A DNA stretch of 5,761 nt from Ignavibacteriota bacterium. Its GTDB lineage: Bacteria > Bacteroidota > Ignavibacteria > Palsa-1295. The translations under genes were made by a program, and so were the position numbers. Location of the stretch: assembly GCA_025357895.1 (NCBI GenBank), contig JANYLL010000040.1:1-5761 (forward strand), written 5' to 3'. Position 1 is the stretch's first letter. Each line of letters begins with the position of its first letter. Of the stretch, positions 1 to 5,761 are shown piece by piece. The notes beneath the pieces are model-generated. The model worked only from the letters and a program-made list of their open reading frames with translations. It was not told the DNA's origin and made no database searches.

Positions 1-127
1 AAGCAGGAAATCGCGCGCGCGTAATGTTATGATATTGATTTATAATGGGGTTACGGAGGCTTCAGGCGGAAAGGTCGCCGCGGCGACTCGCCAAGGTGAG
101 ATGAATGGGGAGAGGAGTTACAATATT
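1..127. other. Gene-free end of window with GC-rich palindrome
   Basis: Downstream of the fused nucleotidyltransferase stop, no start codon exists on the minus strand and no plausible gene is seen. The stretch holds a perfect 14-bp palindrome, GTCGCCGCGGCGAC (74-87), overlapping a second one, GGCGACTCGCC (82-92), and an alternating (CG)5 run at 12-21. The palindromes lie 36-54 bases after the stop and could act as a transcript end or barrier, but no T-run follows in the direction of transcription, so a standard intrinsic terminator is not supported. Confidence 0.5.
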
Positions 128-2647
128 TCAGACGTTCTTTCGCCACTCATACACTTGCGCCGAGTATTCTTCAGCGAGAACTTCAGCAGTTTCTTTCGAA
201 TCAGCATCGGTGAGAATTTCGCAGTAAGGTCTTTCTTTTTCAGGGATGATAAGAACCCATGCCGAATTTCCGGAGATCGGAGAAAACCGAATTCCATCGA
301 CAAGAATCCGATCCATGGATTTTGTATGCTCCATTGCCCGGCGCATGACCGTTCCGAGATGGTCTTGAGGGCAGAAAGCCTGCCTGTGCGCCTGCACACG
401 GCGGGGAAGATCTTTAGCAATATCACCGATCTTGATCTGTGTACGTGCCATCATCTCAAGAAGTTTGGTAGCTGCATACATTCCATCCACAGCAAAAAAG
501 TAATCAGGGAAAATAAAACCGCCGCGAGTACCACCGACAAATCCAACATTAGCTTTATTCGATGATACCATCATCGCAGCATGAGAATTTTTTGTATAGA
601 CTACTTCAACGCCATATGATATAGCAACGACTTCTACCTCGCTCGAAGCGGATATTGGTATAGCGATCTTTTTCACCTGTTGACCTTCGAGTTTACGGGA
701 TTCAAGAAAGAATTTCGTAACGAGCGTTAACAGGTTTTGATTATGATGGAATTCGCCGTTCTCATCTACGACGGAAATACGTTCGCCGCCTGCATCTAAA
801 ATAAAGCCTACATCATAACTGAGTGAAGTTACGATATTTTTAAGTTGTTCGGTTGAGCGTTTAAACTCTTCTTTTGCCCGTGTGAGCTTTGTCGGTTCGA
901 GGTAACCGTTCAACGAAACAACTTCTACTCCTAATGTCCCTAAAATATTAGGGAAGATCGTTGACGTAATGCCGAATGCATAATCAATGACGATGCGGAG
1001 CTTAGCTTTACTAAGAACTTCGGTATCGATCGACTTTAAAAAATTCTTTCGGTATGCTTCGCCGGTGCGGACGGGAAATTCTATTGTCCCAACTTTATCA
1101 TACGGTGCCCGGGGAAAATCTTCACCGAAAAAATATCGCTCGATGGTTTTGCCTTTTGTCGTGGTAAGATCTTTTCCATCGGAATCAAAAAATATCAGGT
1201 CAGAGCGGCGCTTCTCATACGGGTTTTTGCGAATATGAACTCCTGCAGCCTGTCTGCCATTTAAAAGATCATGGCGGGTAAGAGGAATTGGAGATTGCTC
1301 CAGATCACGGACATTGATTCCGGCGCTCATCAATCCGCTTGTAAGTGCGCGGGAAATCACGCGCGAACCCGGATCGCTATCGCGGGAGATAACGACATAT
1401 TGCCCCATGCCCACCAGCGCTCCGAGCGCAGCACCGACCTTCGCCGTGAATTCCGGAGTTATCTCGATATTCGATGCGCCGGAAATACGGGAATTCGTAA
1501 AAAGCTCTTTAGACCAACGATCTTCCAGTACAAGACTTGTATGAAGTATCGAGCCGCTATCGATCTGTTTCTGAGGCCACAGCTTGACGTTCGCCATGAT
1601 CTCGGCTTTCTCGCCAACCTGACAGCGTTCACCCATAAATACATGGTGATGAATTTTTGCTTCAGATCCGATCGAGCAATGTGAGCAGATAACAGCATGA
1701 TTGATATGTGCAAGTTCGCCAACGTTGATATTATCCCAGAGAACCGCTTCTTCGATCATAGCACCGCCTGAGATAACGCTTGAATCGCCTATCACACTAT
1801 TGATAACTTTTGTACCATGTGCTATTTTAACATTTTTGCCGATAACATTTTGTCCGTAAAACTCAACGCCATCAAGTTCTGCGCCTTCTTCGACCATTGC
1901 ATTCTCGCGTCGTGATCCCGATGCTTGTATCCGAACTCTGCCTCCTAAAGCATCTAAATGTGCTTCATGATATTCAATCAGGTTTCCGATATCACGCCAG
2001 TACCCTGAAGCGATGTAGCCATAAAGTCCCGCGTTTTCTTCGAGAAGTAATGGAAAAAGATCTTTACTAAAATCGAATTCGCGTCTGTAGGGAATACGTT
2101 CGAATGCTTCGGGTTCAAGAATATAAATTCCGGTATTGATCGTATCACTGAAAACTTCACCCCAGGATGGTTTTTCCAGAAAACGTGCAATGCGTCCATC
2201 TTCTTCGGTAATGACAACGCCAAATTGCAGTGGATTTTTTACTCGCGTCAGTATAATTGTTGCCTTTGCTTTCTTTTGTTCATGAAAGGCAAGTGCCTGG
2301 CTAAGATCAAAATCAGTAAGGACATCGCCGCTGATAATAAGGATTCGCTCTTTTATGCCATGCTGTTCAGTCGCATTACGTACGCTGCCTGCCGTGCCAT
2401 AATCTGCTTCTGCGCGAGTATATTGCATGCGGACTCCGAAGGCGCTGCCATCTCCGAAGTACGAAGTTATCGCATCGGGCTGAAAGAAAAGAAGAGAGGT
2501 TTGATCAAACATATCGTGCTCTTTAAGCAAATTCACGATATGCTCCATCATCGGCTTGTTCATTAGCGGCACCATTGGCTTTGGGAGGTTTATCGTCAGC
2601 GGACGCAGCCTCGTTCCAAATCCTCCGGCCATGATTATTGCTTTCAT
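128..2647 (-). CDS. Fused sugar-1-phosphate nucleotidyltransferase (mannose-1-phosphate guanylyltransferase type) with beta-helix and degenerate phosphomannomutase-like domain
   Basis: This 839-residue protein has three parts. Residues 1-235 are a nucleotidyltransferase that should join a nucleoside triphosphate to a sugar 1-phosphate, most likely making GDP-mannose. The signature GGFGTRLRPLT (8-18) is followed by KP (23-24), the metal-site ISGD (105-108), FLEKP (156-160), NTGIYI (171-176) and WRDIG (217-221). Residues 250-370 have the hexapeptide periodicity of a left-handed beta-helix. Residues 380-839 resemble phosphomannomutase/phosphoglucomutase, but the usual TASHNP, DxDxDR, GExSGH and RPSGTEP loops are replaced by AGVHIRKNP (468-476), LDAGGER (617-623), GGTRGGFIFPD (705-715) and PEKERPY (802-808). 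Mutase activity is therefore doubtful. About 840 residues is usual for this fused family, so the gene looks complete. It starts at ATG, with AAGG only 3 bases upstream, and ends at TGA. The exact sugar and nucleotide are inferred; a glucose-1-phosphate or UDP/dTDP-type activity cannot be excluded. It is probably cytoplasmic, feeding the polysaccharide genes upstream. Confidence 0.9.
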   Translation of the reverse strand: MKAIIMAGGFGTRLRPLTINLPKPMVPLMNKPMMEHIVNLLKEHDMFDQTSLLFFQPDAITSYFGDGSAFGVRMQYTRAEADYGTAGSVRNATEQHGIKERILIISGDVLTDFDLSQALAFHEQKKAKATIILTRVKNPLQFGVVITEEDGRIARFLEKPSWGEVFSDTINTGIYILEPEAFERIPYRREFDFSKDLFPLLLEENAGLYGYIASGYWRDIGNLIEYHEAHLDALGGRVRIQASGSRRENAMVEEGAELDGVEFYGQNVIGKNVKIAHGTKVINSVIGDSSVISGGAMIEEAVLWDNINVGELAHINHAVICSHCSIGSEAKIHHHVFMGERCQVGEKAEIMANVKLWPQKQIDSGSILHTSLVLEDRWSKELFTNSRISGASNIEITPEFTAKVGAALGALVGMGQYVVISRDSDPGSRVISRALTSGLMSAGINVRDLEQSPIPLTRHDLLNGRQAAGVHIRKNPYEKRRSDLIFFDSDGKDLTTTKGKTIERYFFGEDFPRAPYDKVGTIEFPVRTGEAYRKNFLKSIDTEVLSKAKLRIVIDYAFGITSTIFPNILGTLGVEVVSLNGYLEPTKLTRAKEEFKRSTEQLKNIVTSLSYDVGFILDAGGERISVVDENGEFHHNQNLLTLVTKFFLESRKLEGQQVKKIAIPISASSEVEVVAISYGVEVVYTKNSHAAMMVSSNKANVGFVGGTRGGFIFPDYFFAVDGMYAATKLLEMMARTQIKIGDIAKDLPRRVQAHRQAFCPQDHLGTVMRRAMEHTKSMDRILVDGIRFSPISGNSAWVLIIPEKERPYCEILTDADSKETAEVLAEEYSAQVYEWRKNV

Positions 2648-2880
2648 TTACCTTGTAGTATTATTTTTGCATTTCCGGTTACAAGCAGATGCCGAACTGA
2701 ACTAAGGGATAGAAATGGTTTTCGGTCTGCGAAGAAAGCACACCTGACATGTATGCCAGGTTTATTGAAAGACGGTTTGATTACAAAAGGTTTCGGTGGA
2801 TTTTTAGTGCACAGGATTTATCGCGATTCCGGGCGAGTGGGCCTATTCAAAATAGTATATACGTAAAAGCTAGTACCGGA
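2648..2880. other. Non-coding gap between the WecA/MraY-like gene and the fused nucleotidyltransferase gene
   Basis: This 233-bp stretch has no open frame with recognisable protein similarity on either strand. It contains an imperfect palindrome (2742-2761), a possible promoter at its upstream edge, the palindrome GTATATAC (2855-2862), and a small CTATT-CAA-AATAG hairpin (2843-2855). There is no clear terminator with a T-run. Just before the downstream ATG the minus strand reads AAGG with 3-base spacing. The gap is long enough to separate the last gene into its own transcription unit, but the sequence does not prove that. Confidence 0.6.
2742..2761. repeat. Imperfect 20-bp palindrome, possible operator
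   Basis: The half-sites ACCTG (2742-2746) and CAGGT (2757-2761) are perfect inverted repeats. They continue inward after one mismatch as CAT (2748-2750) and ATG (2753-2755) around a central GT. The two-base centre is too tight for a good RNA hairpin, so a protein-binding operator is the more natural reading. It lies 95-114 bases upstream of the fused nucleotidyltransferase ATG. No regulator is encoded in this window, and a chance palindrome is possible. Confidence 0.3.
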
Positions 2881-2884
2881 TCAA
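2856..2884 (-). promoter_or_regulatory. Weak candidate promoter upstream of the fused nucleotidyltransferase gene
   Basis: On the minus strand TTGATC (2884-2879) overlaps the TGA stop of the WecA/MraY-like gene. It is followed after 17 bp by TATATA (2861-2856). The match to the sigma-70 consensus is partial (4 of 6 in each box). It would give a leader of about 200 bases containing the palindrome at 2742-2761. Chance occurrence is plausible. Confidence 0.15.
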
Positions 2885-3840
2885 TTTTTCTGAATAAAAT
2901 AATTACGCGTTTTTCTGTGAAGCCAAATAAGCGATGCGAGGGCGAGGCTAGTTATGGGAATGACTATGTAAGAATTATTCCGTTCCGGATGATCGTGGCA
3001 AAGGAGCGAAATTGCAATACAGAAAAGCGTAATGCCGCTGAGAATTATAAGTGTTTTTTTCTCACCTGTTATCCGGGCAAGCCGATGTGCAATATGATCG
3101 GTACCTGCGGTGAAGATAGACTTGCGGCGGAGGGTGCGCGTGATCGAGACAAACAGAAGATCGCTCACAGGATAGAGCAACGGGAGACAATCGGTTAAAT
3201 GATATGAGGGAATTCCCAACCCGATAATATCCGAAGGCAGAACAAGGATCGCAATCGCTGAGCCGAGAAAGTGACTGCCGGAATCTCCCAGATAAAGTGA
3301 GGCTTTGCGAATATTATATGGTAAAAAACCGATGCATCCGCCCAGGATCGAATAGGAAAAAGCATGAGGATTTCCAAGTACTGCGATCCACGTAAGGATA
3401 AGTGTTGCAAAAGTCAGCGCCATGCCATCCATTCCGTCGATAATATTAAATGCATTCGTAAAAAAAACGATCCATAGAACAACAAGAACAAACCAGGGCG
3501 AGAACGGAAGAAGTAAAAACCATTTTGCAGAAATGAAGGCACCGCAGATCTGAAGCGATAGTTTTTTTCCCGGAGTCAGCGAAACGATATCATCGTATAT
3601 TCCGATCATCGTAAATAATGCCGCACACGATAAGACCGGATGATCTGCAAAGGGAATACCTCCATAAATGAGTGCTACAAGTATTGCCATAAATATGCTG
3701 ATGCCACCGAGCAATGGTTTCGGTGTTGAAGACCATCGCGTGGTTACATTTCCGGAAACGATTGAGAAATTATTGGCAAACATACCGATCAACGGTGCAA
3801 AAATTAAGCAGGCAATGAAGGAAATGGCAATATTATTCAT
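2881..3840 (-). CDS. Membrane polyprenyl-phosphate sugar-1-phosphate transferase, WecA/MraY family (glycosyltransferase family 4)
   Basis: This 319-residue, strongly hydrophobic protein has about 9-11 likely membrane segments. Family members transfer an (N-acetyl)hexosamine 1-phosphate from a UDP-sugar to undecaprenyl phosphate at the inner membrane, the first step of glycan assembly. Visible motifs are TPKPLLGGISIF (39-50), GIYDDIVSLTPGKKLSLQ (80-97, with the Asp pair D83/D84), NAFNIIDGMDGMA (129-141), LGDSGSHFLG (184-193, D186) and a cytoplasmic His/Arg motif, TAGTDHIAHRL (244-254). The last differs from the HIHHR form of classical WecA. Length is slightly below typical WecA/MraY but both ends look whole. 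It lacks features that would make it MraY itself, and no peptidoglycan genes flank it, so a WecA-like role in O-antigen or exopolysaccharide initiation is preferred. The ATG lies 5 bases after the stop of the deacetylase gene, implying one transcript and probably coupled translation. Only a weak AAGAG precedes it. The donor sugar cannot be read from the sequence. Confidence 0.92.
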   Translation of the reverse strand: MNNIAISFIACLIFAPLIGMFANNFSIVSGNVTTRWSSTPKPLLGGISIFMAILVALIYGGIPFADHPVLSCAALFTMIGIYDDIVSLTPGKKLSLQICGAFISAKWFLLLPFSPWFVLVVLWIVFFTNAFNIIDGMDGMALTFATLILTWIAVLGNPHAFSYSILGGCIGFLPYNIRKASLYLGDSGSHFLGSAIAILVLPSDIIGLGIPSYHLTDCLPLLYPVSDLLFVSITRTLRRKSIFTAGTDHIAHRLARITGEKKTLIILSGITLFCIAISLLCHDHPERNNSYIVIPITSLALASLIWLHRKTRNYFIQKN

Positions 3841-3845
3841 GGCTC

Positions 3846-4724
3846 TTAGATGTATTGAGGAAGTGTTTCAAATTCATTGAATACGCGGCTTTCGCGATCG
3901 GGTCCACTCAATGATTCATTGGCTATATTTATTAATGGTCCAAATGAATGATCGCGCAGAAGACGTTTGAGTTTGTTCTGCGCTTTTCCGAGACCTAGAT
4001 AATGCATTCGGTCGATAACAGCATGTTGATTCACATTCGGATGTTCAGGATCAAGCTCCCAGGGATGGATATAAAAGACGGCAGGTCTTTTAATAGTGGT
4101 GCGGAGCTTTATATTTGCGCTGCTAAATTTGTAAGGGTATGCACGAAAATATCCTCCTCCGGATACCGGAATCCGGATACCGAAAAACGATCGTGTTGTG
4201 ACCGGCACTTCGATGATTGGACCGCTTGGAGTTGAAATAAGTTGGATATGATCGCGAACTCCCGGCATTCCTGTTCTCCAATGATGCATCGGCAAAATAC
4301 TTGAGTCATGGGTGATTCCGAATGAAGCCAATATTTCCAACGCCCAAAAAGTGTTGTTGTTTATTGAAAAGTAAGGTGCACGATAGCAGCGGACCGCGTT
4401 TCCTGTAATACCCGAAATAATAGATAACGCTTGATCGGTATCTGCGGAGAACTCGGCAGGAGTCATTTTAAAAATCGGTGAATGATCGAGTCCGTGAGAT
4501 CCAATTTCATGACCCCTCTCCAGACTTTCTCTGAGCAATTGAGGATATAAAGAGGCTTCTGAGGCAAGCCAGAAAAAGGTAGCTTGTACTCCTGCTTCAT
4601 CAAGAGAATCCAGAAGGAATCTCATCCCTGATTCCAACCTTCTAACGTATGGTCTTGATACGGAGTATTCCGTAGGAAAACCGTGATACCAATCTTCTAC
4701 GTCAACTGTAAAAATGTGTCTCAT
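3846..4724 (-). CDS. NodB-type polysaccharide deacetylase with DUF3473 tail (PEP-CTERM/XrtA-locus-like)
   Basis: This is a 292-residue metal-dependent deacetylase of carbohydrate esterase family 4 type, predicted to remove N-acetyl groups from a glycan. The N-terminus FTVDVEDWYHG (5-15) carries the catalytic/metal Asp region (D8, D11). ATFFWLASEA (48-57) is a core strand, GHEIGSHGLDH (71-81) provides the metal His pair H77/H81, and CYRAPYFSI (113-121) is the RAPxFS motif. EVPVTT (172-177) and GGGYFRAYP (189-197) follow. The tail FYIHPWELDPEHPNV (217-231), with KLKRLLRDHSFGPL (251-264), is the DUF3473 signature seen in deacetylases of exosortase-linked exopolysaccharide loci. The ATG at 4724 is chosen because TVDVEDW sits at the extreme N-terminus in the family. 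An in-frame TTG at 4790 would add 22 residues without recognisable similarity. No signal peptide is visible, so it is probably cytoplasmic. No Shine-Dalgarno is evident. The gene ends 5 bases before the WecA/MraY-like start. Confidence 0.92.
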   Translation of the reverse strand: MRHIFTVDVEDWYHGFPTEYSVSRPYVRRLESGMRFLLDSLDEAGVQATFFWLASEASLYPQLLRESLERGHEIGSHGLDHSPIFKMTPAEFSADTDQALSIISGITGNAVRCYRAPYFSINNNTFWALEILASFGITHDSSILPMHHWRTGMPGVRDHIQLISTPSGPIIEVPVTTRSFFGIRIPVSGGGYFRAYPYKFSSANIKLRTTIKRPAVFYIHPWELDPEHPNVNQHAVIDRMHYLGLGKAQNKLKRLLRDHSFGPLINIANESLSGPDRESRVFNEFETLPQYI

Positions 4725-4734
4725 GGCGAATAAA

Positions 4735-4763
4735 AGAATAGAGTCTTCTATACCAAAAGACAA
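4735..4763 (-). promoter_or_regulatory. Weak candidate promoter for the deacetylase gene
   Basis: In the 105-bp gap between panB and the deacetylase, the minus strand reads TTGTCT (4763-4758), a 17-bp spacer, then TATTCT (4740-4735). Each box matches 4 of 6 bases of the sigma-70 consensus. Initiation would fall almost at the ATG (4724), giving a nearly leaderless message, which agrees with the absence of a ribosome-binding site. Such boxes arise often by chance in A/T-rich DNA, and this lineage may use a different promoter consensus. The same gap also holds a 6-bp stem, AGGGCA/TGCCCT (4784-4803), with no T-run after it, so it does not look like a terminator. Confidence 0.2.
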
Positions 4764-4829
4764 CTGAGAAGCCAAATGGTTACAGGGCAAGAATCCGTGC
4801 CCTACTTTTACCGGAGGTTATTCGCTTTC

Positions 4830-5627
4830 TTAGTAGGACTCTTTTTTCTTCGGAAAATCTCCGCTCTTTACATCTTTCCCGTACTTTTTGAATGCGCCGC
4901 GGACTTCTTCGGCAAGATCTAAATATGTTCTGACAAATCGAGGATGAAATTCTTCATTAAGCCCGAGCATATCATGGAGGACGAGTACTTGCCCGTCACA
5001 CCCATTACCTGCTCCGATTCCGATGGTAGCAATTTTTAACATCTTCGTAACTTCGGCGGCAAGTGCTGCCGGAATTTTTTCCAATACTACTGCAAATACT
5101 CCGGCATCTTGTAGTGCAAGTGCATCTTGTTTGATCTTATCGGCCTCTTCAGGAGTGGTGCCGCGTGTGCGGTATGTACCGAATTGATTAATTGATTGCG
5201 GAGTAAGCCCAAGATGTCCACAGACAGGAATGCCGTTATCGGTCATAAGCTTCACCGTTGCACAAACCCGCTCGCCGCCTTCGAGCTTCACGGCTCCTGC
5301 GCCTGTTTCTTTCATCACGCGTCCGGCATTTCGGAAACCATCTTTATCACTTGTTTGATAAGACATGAAGGGAAGATCGCAGACAACCATCGAATAATTT
5401 TTCGCGCCTTTGACGACAGCCTTCGTATGATAGATCATTTCATCAAGAGTAACAGGGAGTGTGGTATCATTACCCTGGATCACATTTGAAAGTGAATCAC
5501 CAACAAGCAGCATATCTATTTCCGCCTGATCAAGCAGTCTGGCGAATGTATAATCATACGCTGTCAGCATGGTGATCTTCTCACCTTGCTCTTTTTTATC
5601 GGCTATGGTACGTGTGGTAACTCTCAT
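4830..5627 (-). CDS. panB: 3-methyl-2-oxobutanoate hydroxymethyltransferase (ketopantoate hydroxymethyltransferase)
   Basis: PanB makes ketopantoate from 2-oxoisovalerate and 5,10-methylenetetrahydrofolate, the first committed step to pantothenate and CoA, in the cytoplasm. From the chosen ATG the protein is 265 residues, matching the family (about 264). Motifs in order are MLTAYDYTFARLLD (20-33), LLVGDSLSNV (40-49, metal Asp D44), VVCDLPFMSY (81-90, metal-site D84), AVKLEGG (112-118), PVCGHLGLTPQSINQFG (134-150), VLEKIP (181-186, with E183 at the place of the catalytic Glu) and TIGIGAGNGCDGQVLVLHD (201-219). No key residue is missing. The reading frame stays open upstream to an ATG at 5726, but those 33 extra residues come from an intergenic repeat and are not PanB-like; the ATG at 5627 is followed at once by the typical VTTRTI start. 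The leader just before it is A/T-rich with no Shine-Dalgarno. The neighbouring glycan genes do not suggest a shared pathway. Confidence 0.97.
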   Translation of the reverse strand: MRVTTRTIADKKEQGEKITMLTAYDYTFARLLDQAEIDMLLVGDSLSNVIQGNDTTLPVTLDEMIYHTKAVVKGAKNYSMVVCDLPFMSYQTSDKDGFRNAGRVMKETGAGAVKLEGGERVCATVKLMTDNGIPVCGHLGLTPQSINQFGTYRTRGTTPEEADKIKQDALALQDAGVFAVVLEKIPAALAAEVTKMLKIATIGIGAGNGCDGQVLVLHDMLGLNEEFHPRFVRTYLDLAEEVRGAFKKYGKDVKSGDFPKKKESY

Positions 5628-5660
5628 TAAAAATATGAAATCTGAACTATGAATTTTTAT

Positions 5661-5747
5661 GTCATTCCGAAGGAGCCGAAATTCGCGAAGCGAATTCCTT
5701 ACATCGTTTTTTTGCACGTTGTGCAAAAATTCTCCGTTCGGAATGAC
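5661..5747. repeat. Folded inverted-repeat element (three-armed, MITE/REP-like) upstream of panB
   Basis: The 87-bp unit is bounded by perfect 11-bp inverted repeats, GTCATTCCGAA (5661-5671) and TTCGGAATGAC (5737-5747). The stem continues as GGAG (5672-5675) with CTCC (5732-5735), leaving one bulged G. Inside are two further hairpins: AATTCGC-GAA-GCGAATT (5680-5696) and TTTTTGCAC-GTT-GTGCAAAAA (5709-5729). The whole can fold as a three-way junction on either strand. Similar GTCATTCCGAA/GTCATTGCGA-bounded palindromes are known to me as dispersed intergenic repeats in many bacterial genomes; only one copy lies here, so dispersal is inferred. It carries no transposase. It lies 33 bp upstream of the panB ATG, so it may be in the leader, or may end the transcript of the gene before. 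Confidence 0.8.
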
Positions 5748-5761
5748 AGCTTAACGCTTGT

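Noticed and set aside
41..46. Perfect TATAAT on the plus strand
   Set aside because: No -35-like box is found at 16-18 bp, and it would drive transcription antisense into the end of the minus-strand gene.
29..565. Plus-strand open frame of 178 codons
   Set aside because: It is antisense to the well-supported fused nucleotidyltransferase gene, has low-complexity non-family sequence, and no similarity I recognise.
2749..3198. Plus-strand open frame of 149 codons, partly in the 233-bp gap
   Set aside because: Most of it is antisense to the WecA/MraY-like gene, and its translation looks like a random basic sequence without domains.
4725..4790. TTG start giving the deacetylase 22 extra residues
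   Set aside because: The family begins with the TVDVED motif at the N-terminus; the extension has no signal-peptide character or recognisable motif, and an ATG is available at 4724.
4784..4803. Small hairpin AGGGCA/TGCCCT as a panB terminator
   Set aside because: The stem is only 6 bp with an 8-base loop and no T-run follows on the minus strand.
5628..5726. N-terminal extension of panB by 33 residues from an ATG at 5726
   Set aside because: The extra codons run through the inverted-repeat element and do not resemble PanB; the ATG at 5627 gives the normal family length and N-terminus.
1..5761. CRISPR array, tRNA/rRNA genes, transposase or defence genes
   Set aside because: No spaced direct repeats, no tRNA-like clover with conserved bases, and no transposase, nuclease or other defence motifs were seen; the genes present are metabolic and polysaccharide enzymes.

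Overview
The window reads as ordinary chromosome of a Gram-negative-type bacterium. Base composition is moderate by eye, and starts mostly have A/T-rich leaders with no clear Shine-Dalgarno sequence. That style, together with an intergenic element of the GTCATTCCGAA...TTCGGAATGAC kind, fits the Bacteroidetes/Chlorobi/Ignavibacteria assemblage. This placement is an inference; the sequence contains no marker gene that fixes it.

All four convincing genes lie on the minus strand, so transcription runs from high to low coordinates. First comes panB (5627 to 4830), ketopantoate hydroxymethyltransferase of pantothenate/CoA synthesis. A folded, three-armed inverted-repeat element (5661-5747) sits just upstream of it. 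After a 105-bp gap comes a NodB-type polysaccharide deacetylase of the DUF3473 / PEP-CTERM-locus kind (4724 to 3846). Five bases later starts a membrane polyprenyl-phosphate sugar-1-phosphate transferase of the WecA/MraY family (3840 to 2881). A 233-bp non-coding gap precedes a long fused protein (2647 to 128): an N-terminal nucleotidyltransferase of the mannose-1-phosphate guanylyltransferase type, a left-handed beta-helix, and a C-terminal phosphomannomutase-like domain. The last 127 bases hold no gene, only a GC-rich palindrome and a short alternating CG run.

The three downstream genes make sense together as part of extracellular or cell-surface polysaccharide synthesis. The fused enzyme would make an activated sugar nucleotide, the WecA/MraY-like enzyme would load the first sugar phosphate onto the lipid carrier, and the deacetylase would trim N-acetyl groups from the glycan. 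PanB is a housekeeping neighbour with no evident functional link.

I see no convincing new defence, mobile or RNA-guided system. The observations most worth a second look are the phosphomannomutase-like domain, which has lost all the usual active-site loops, the folded repeat upstream of panB, and the tight coupling of a DUF3473 deacetylase to a WecA-like transferase.
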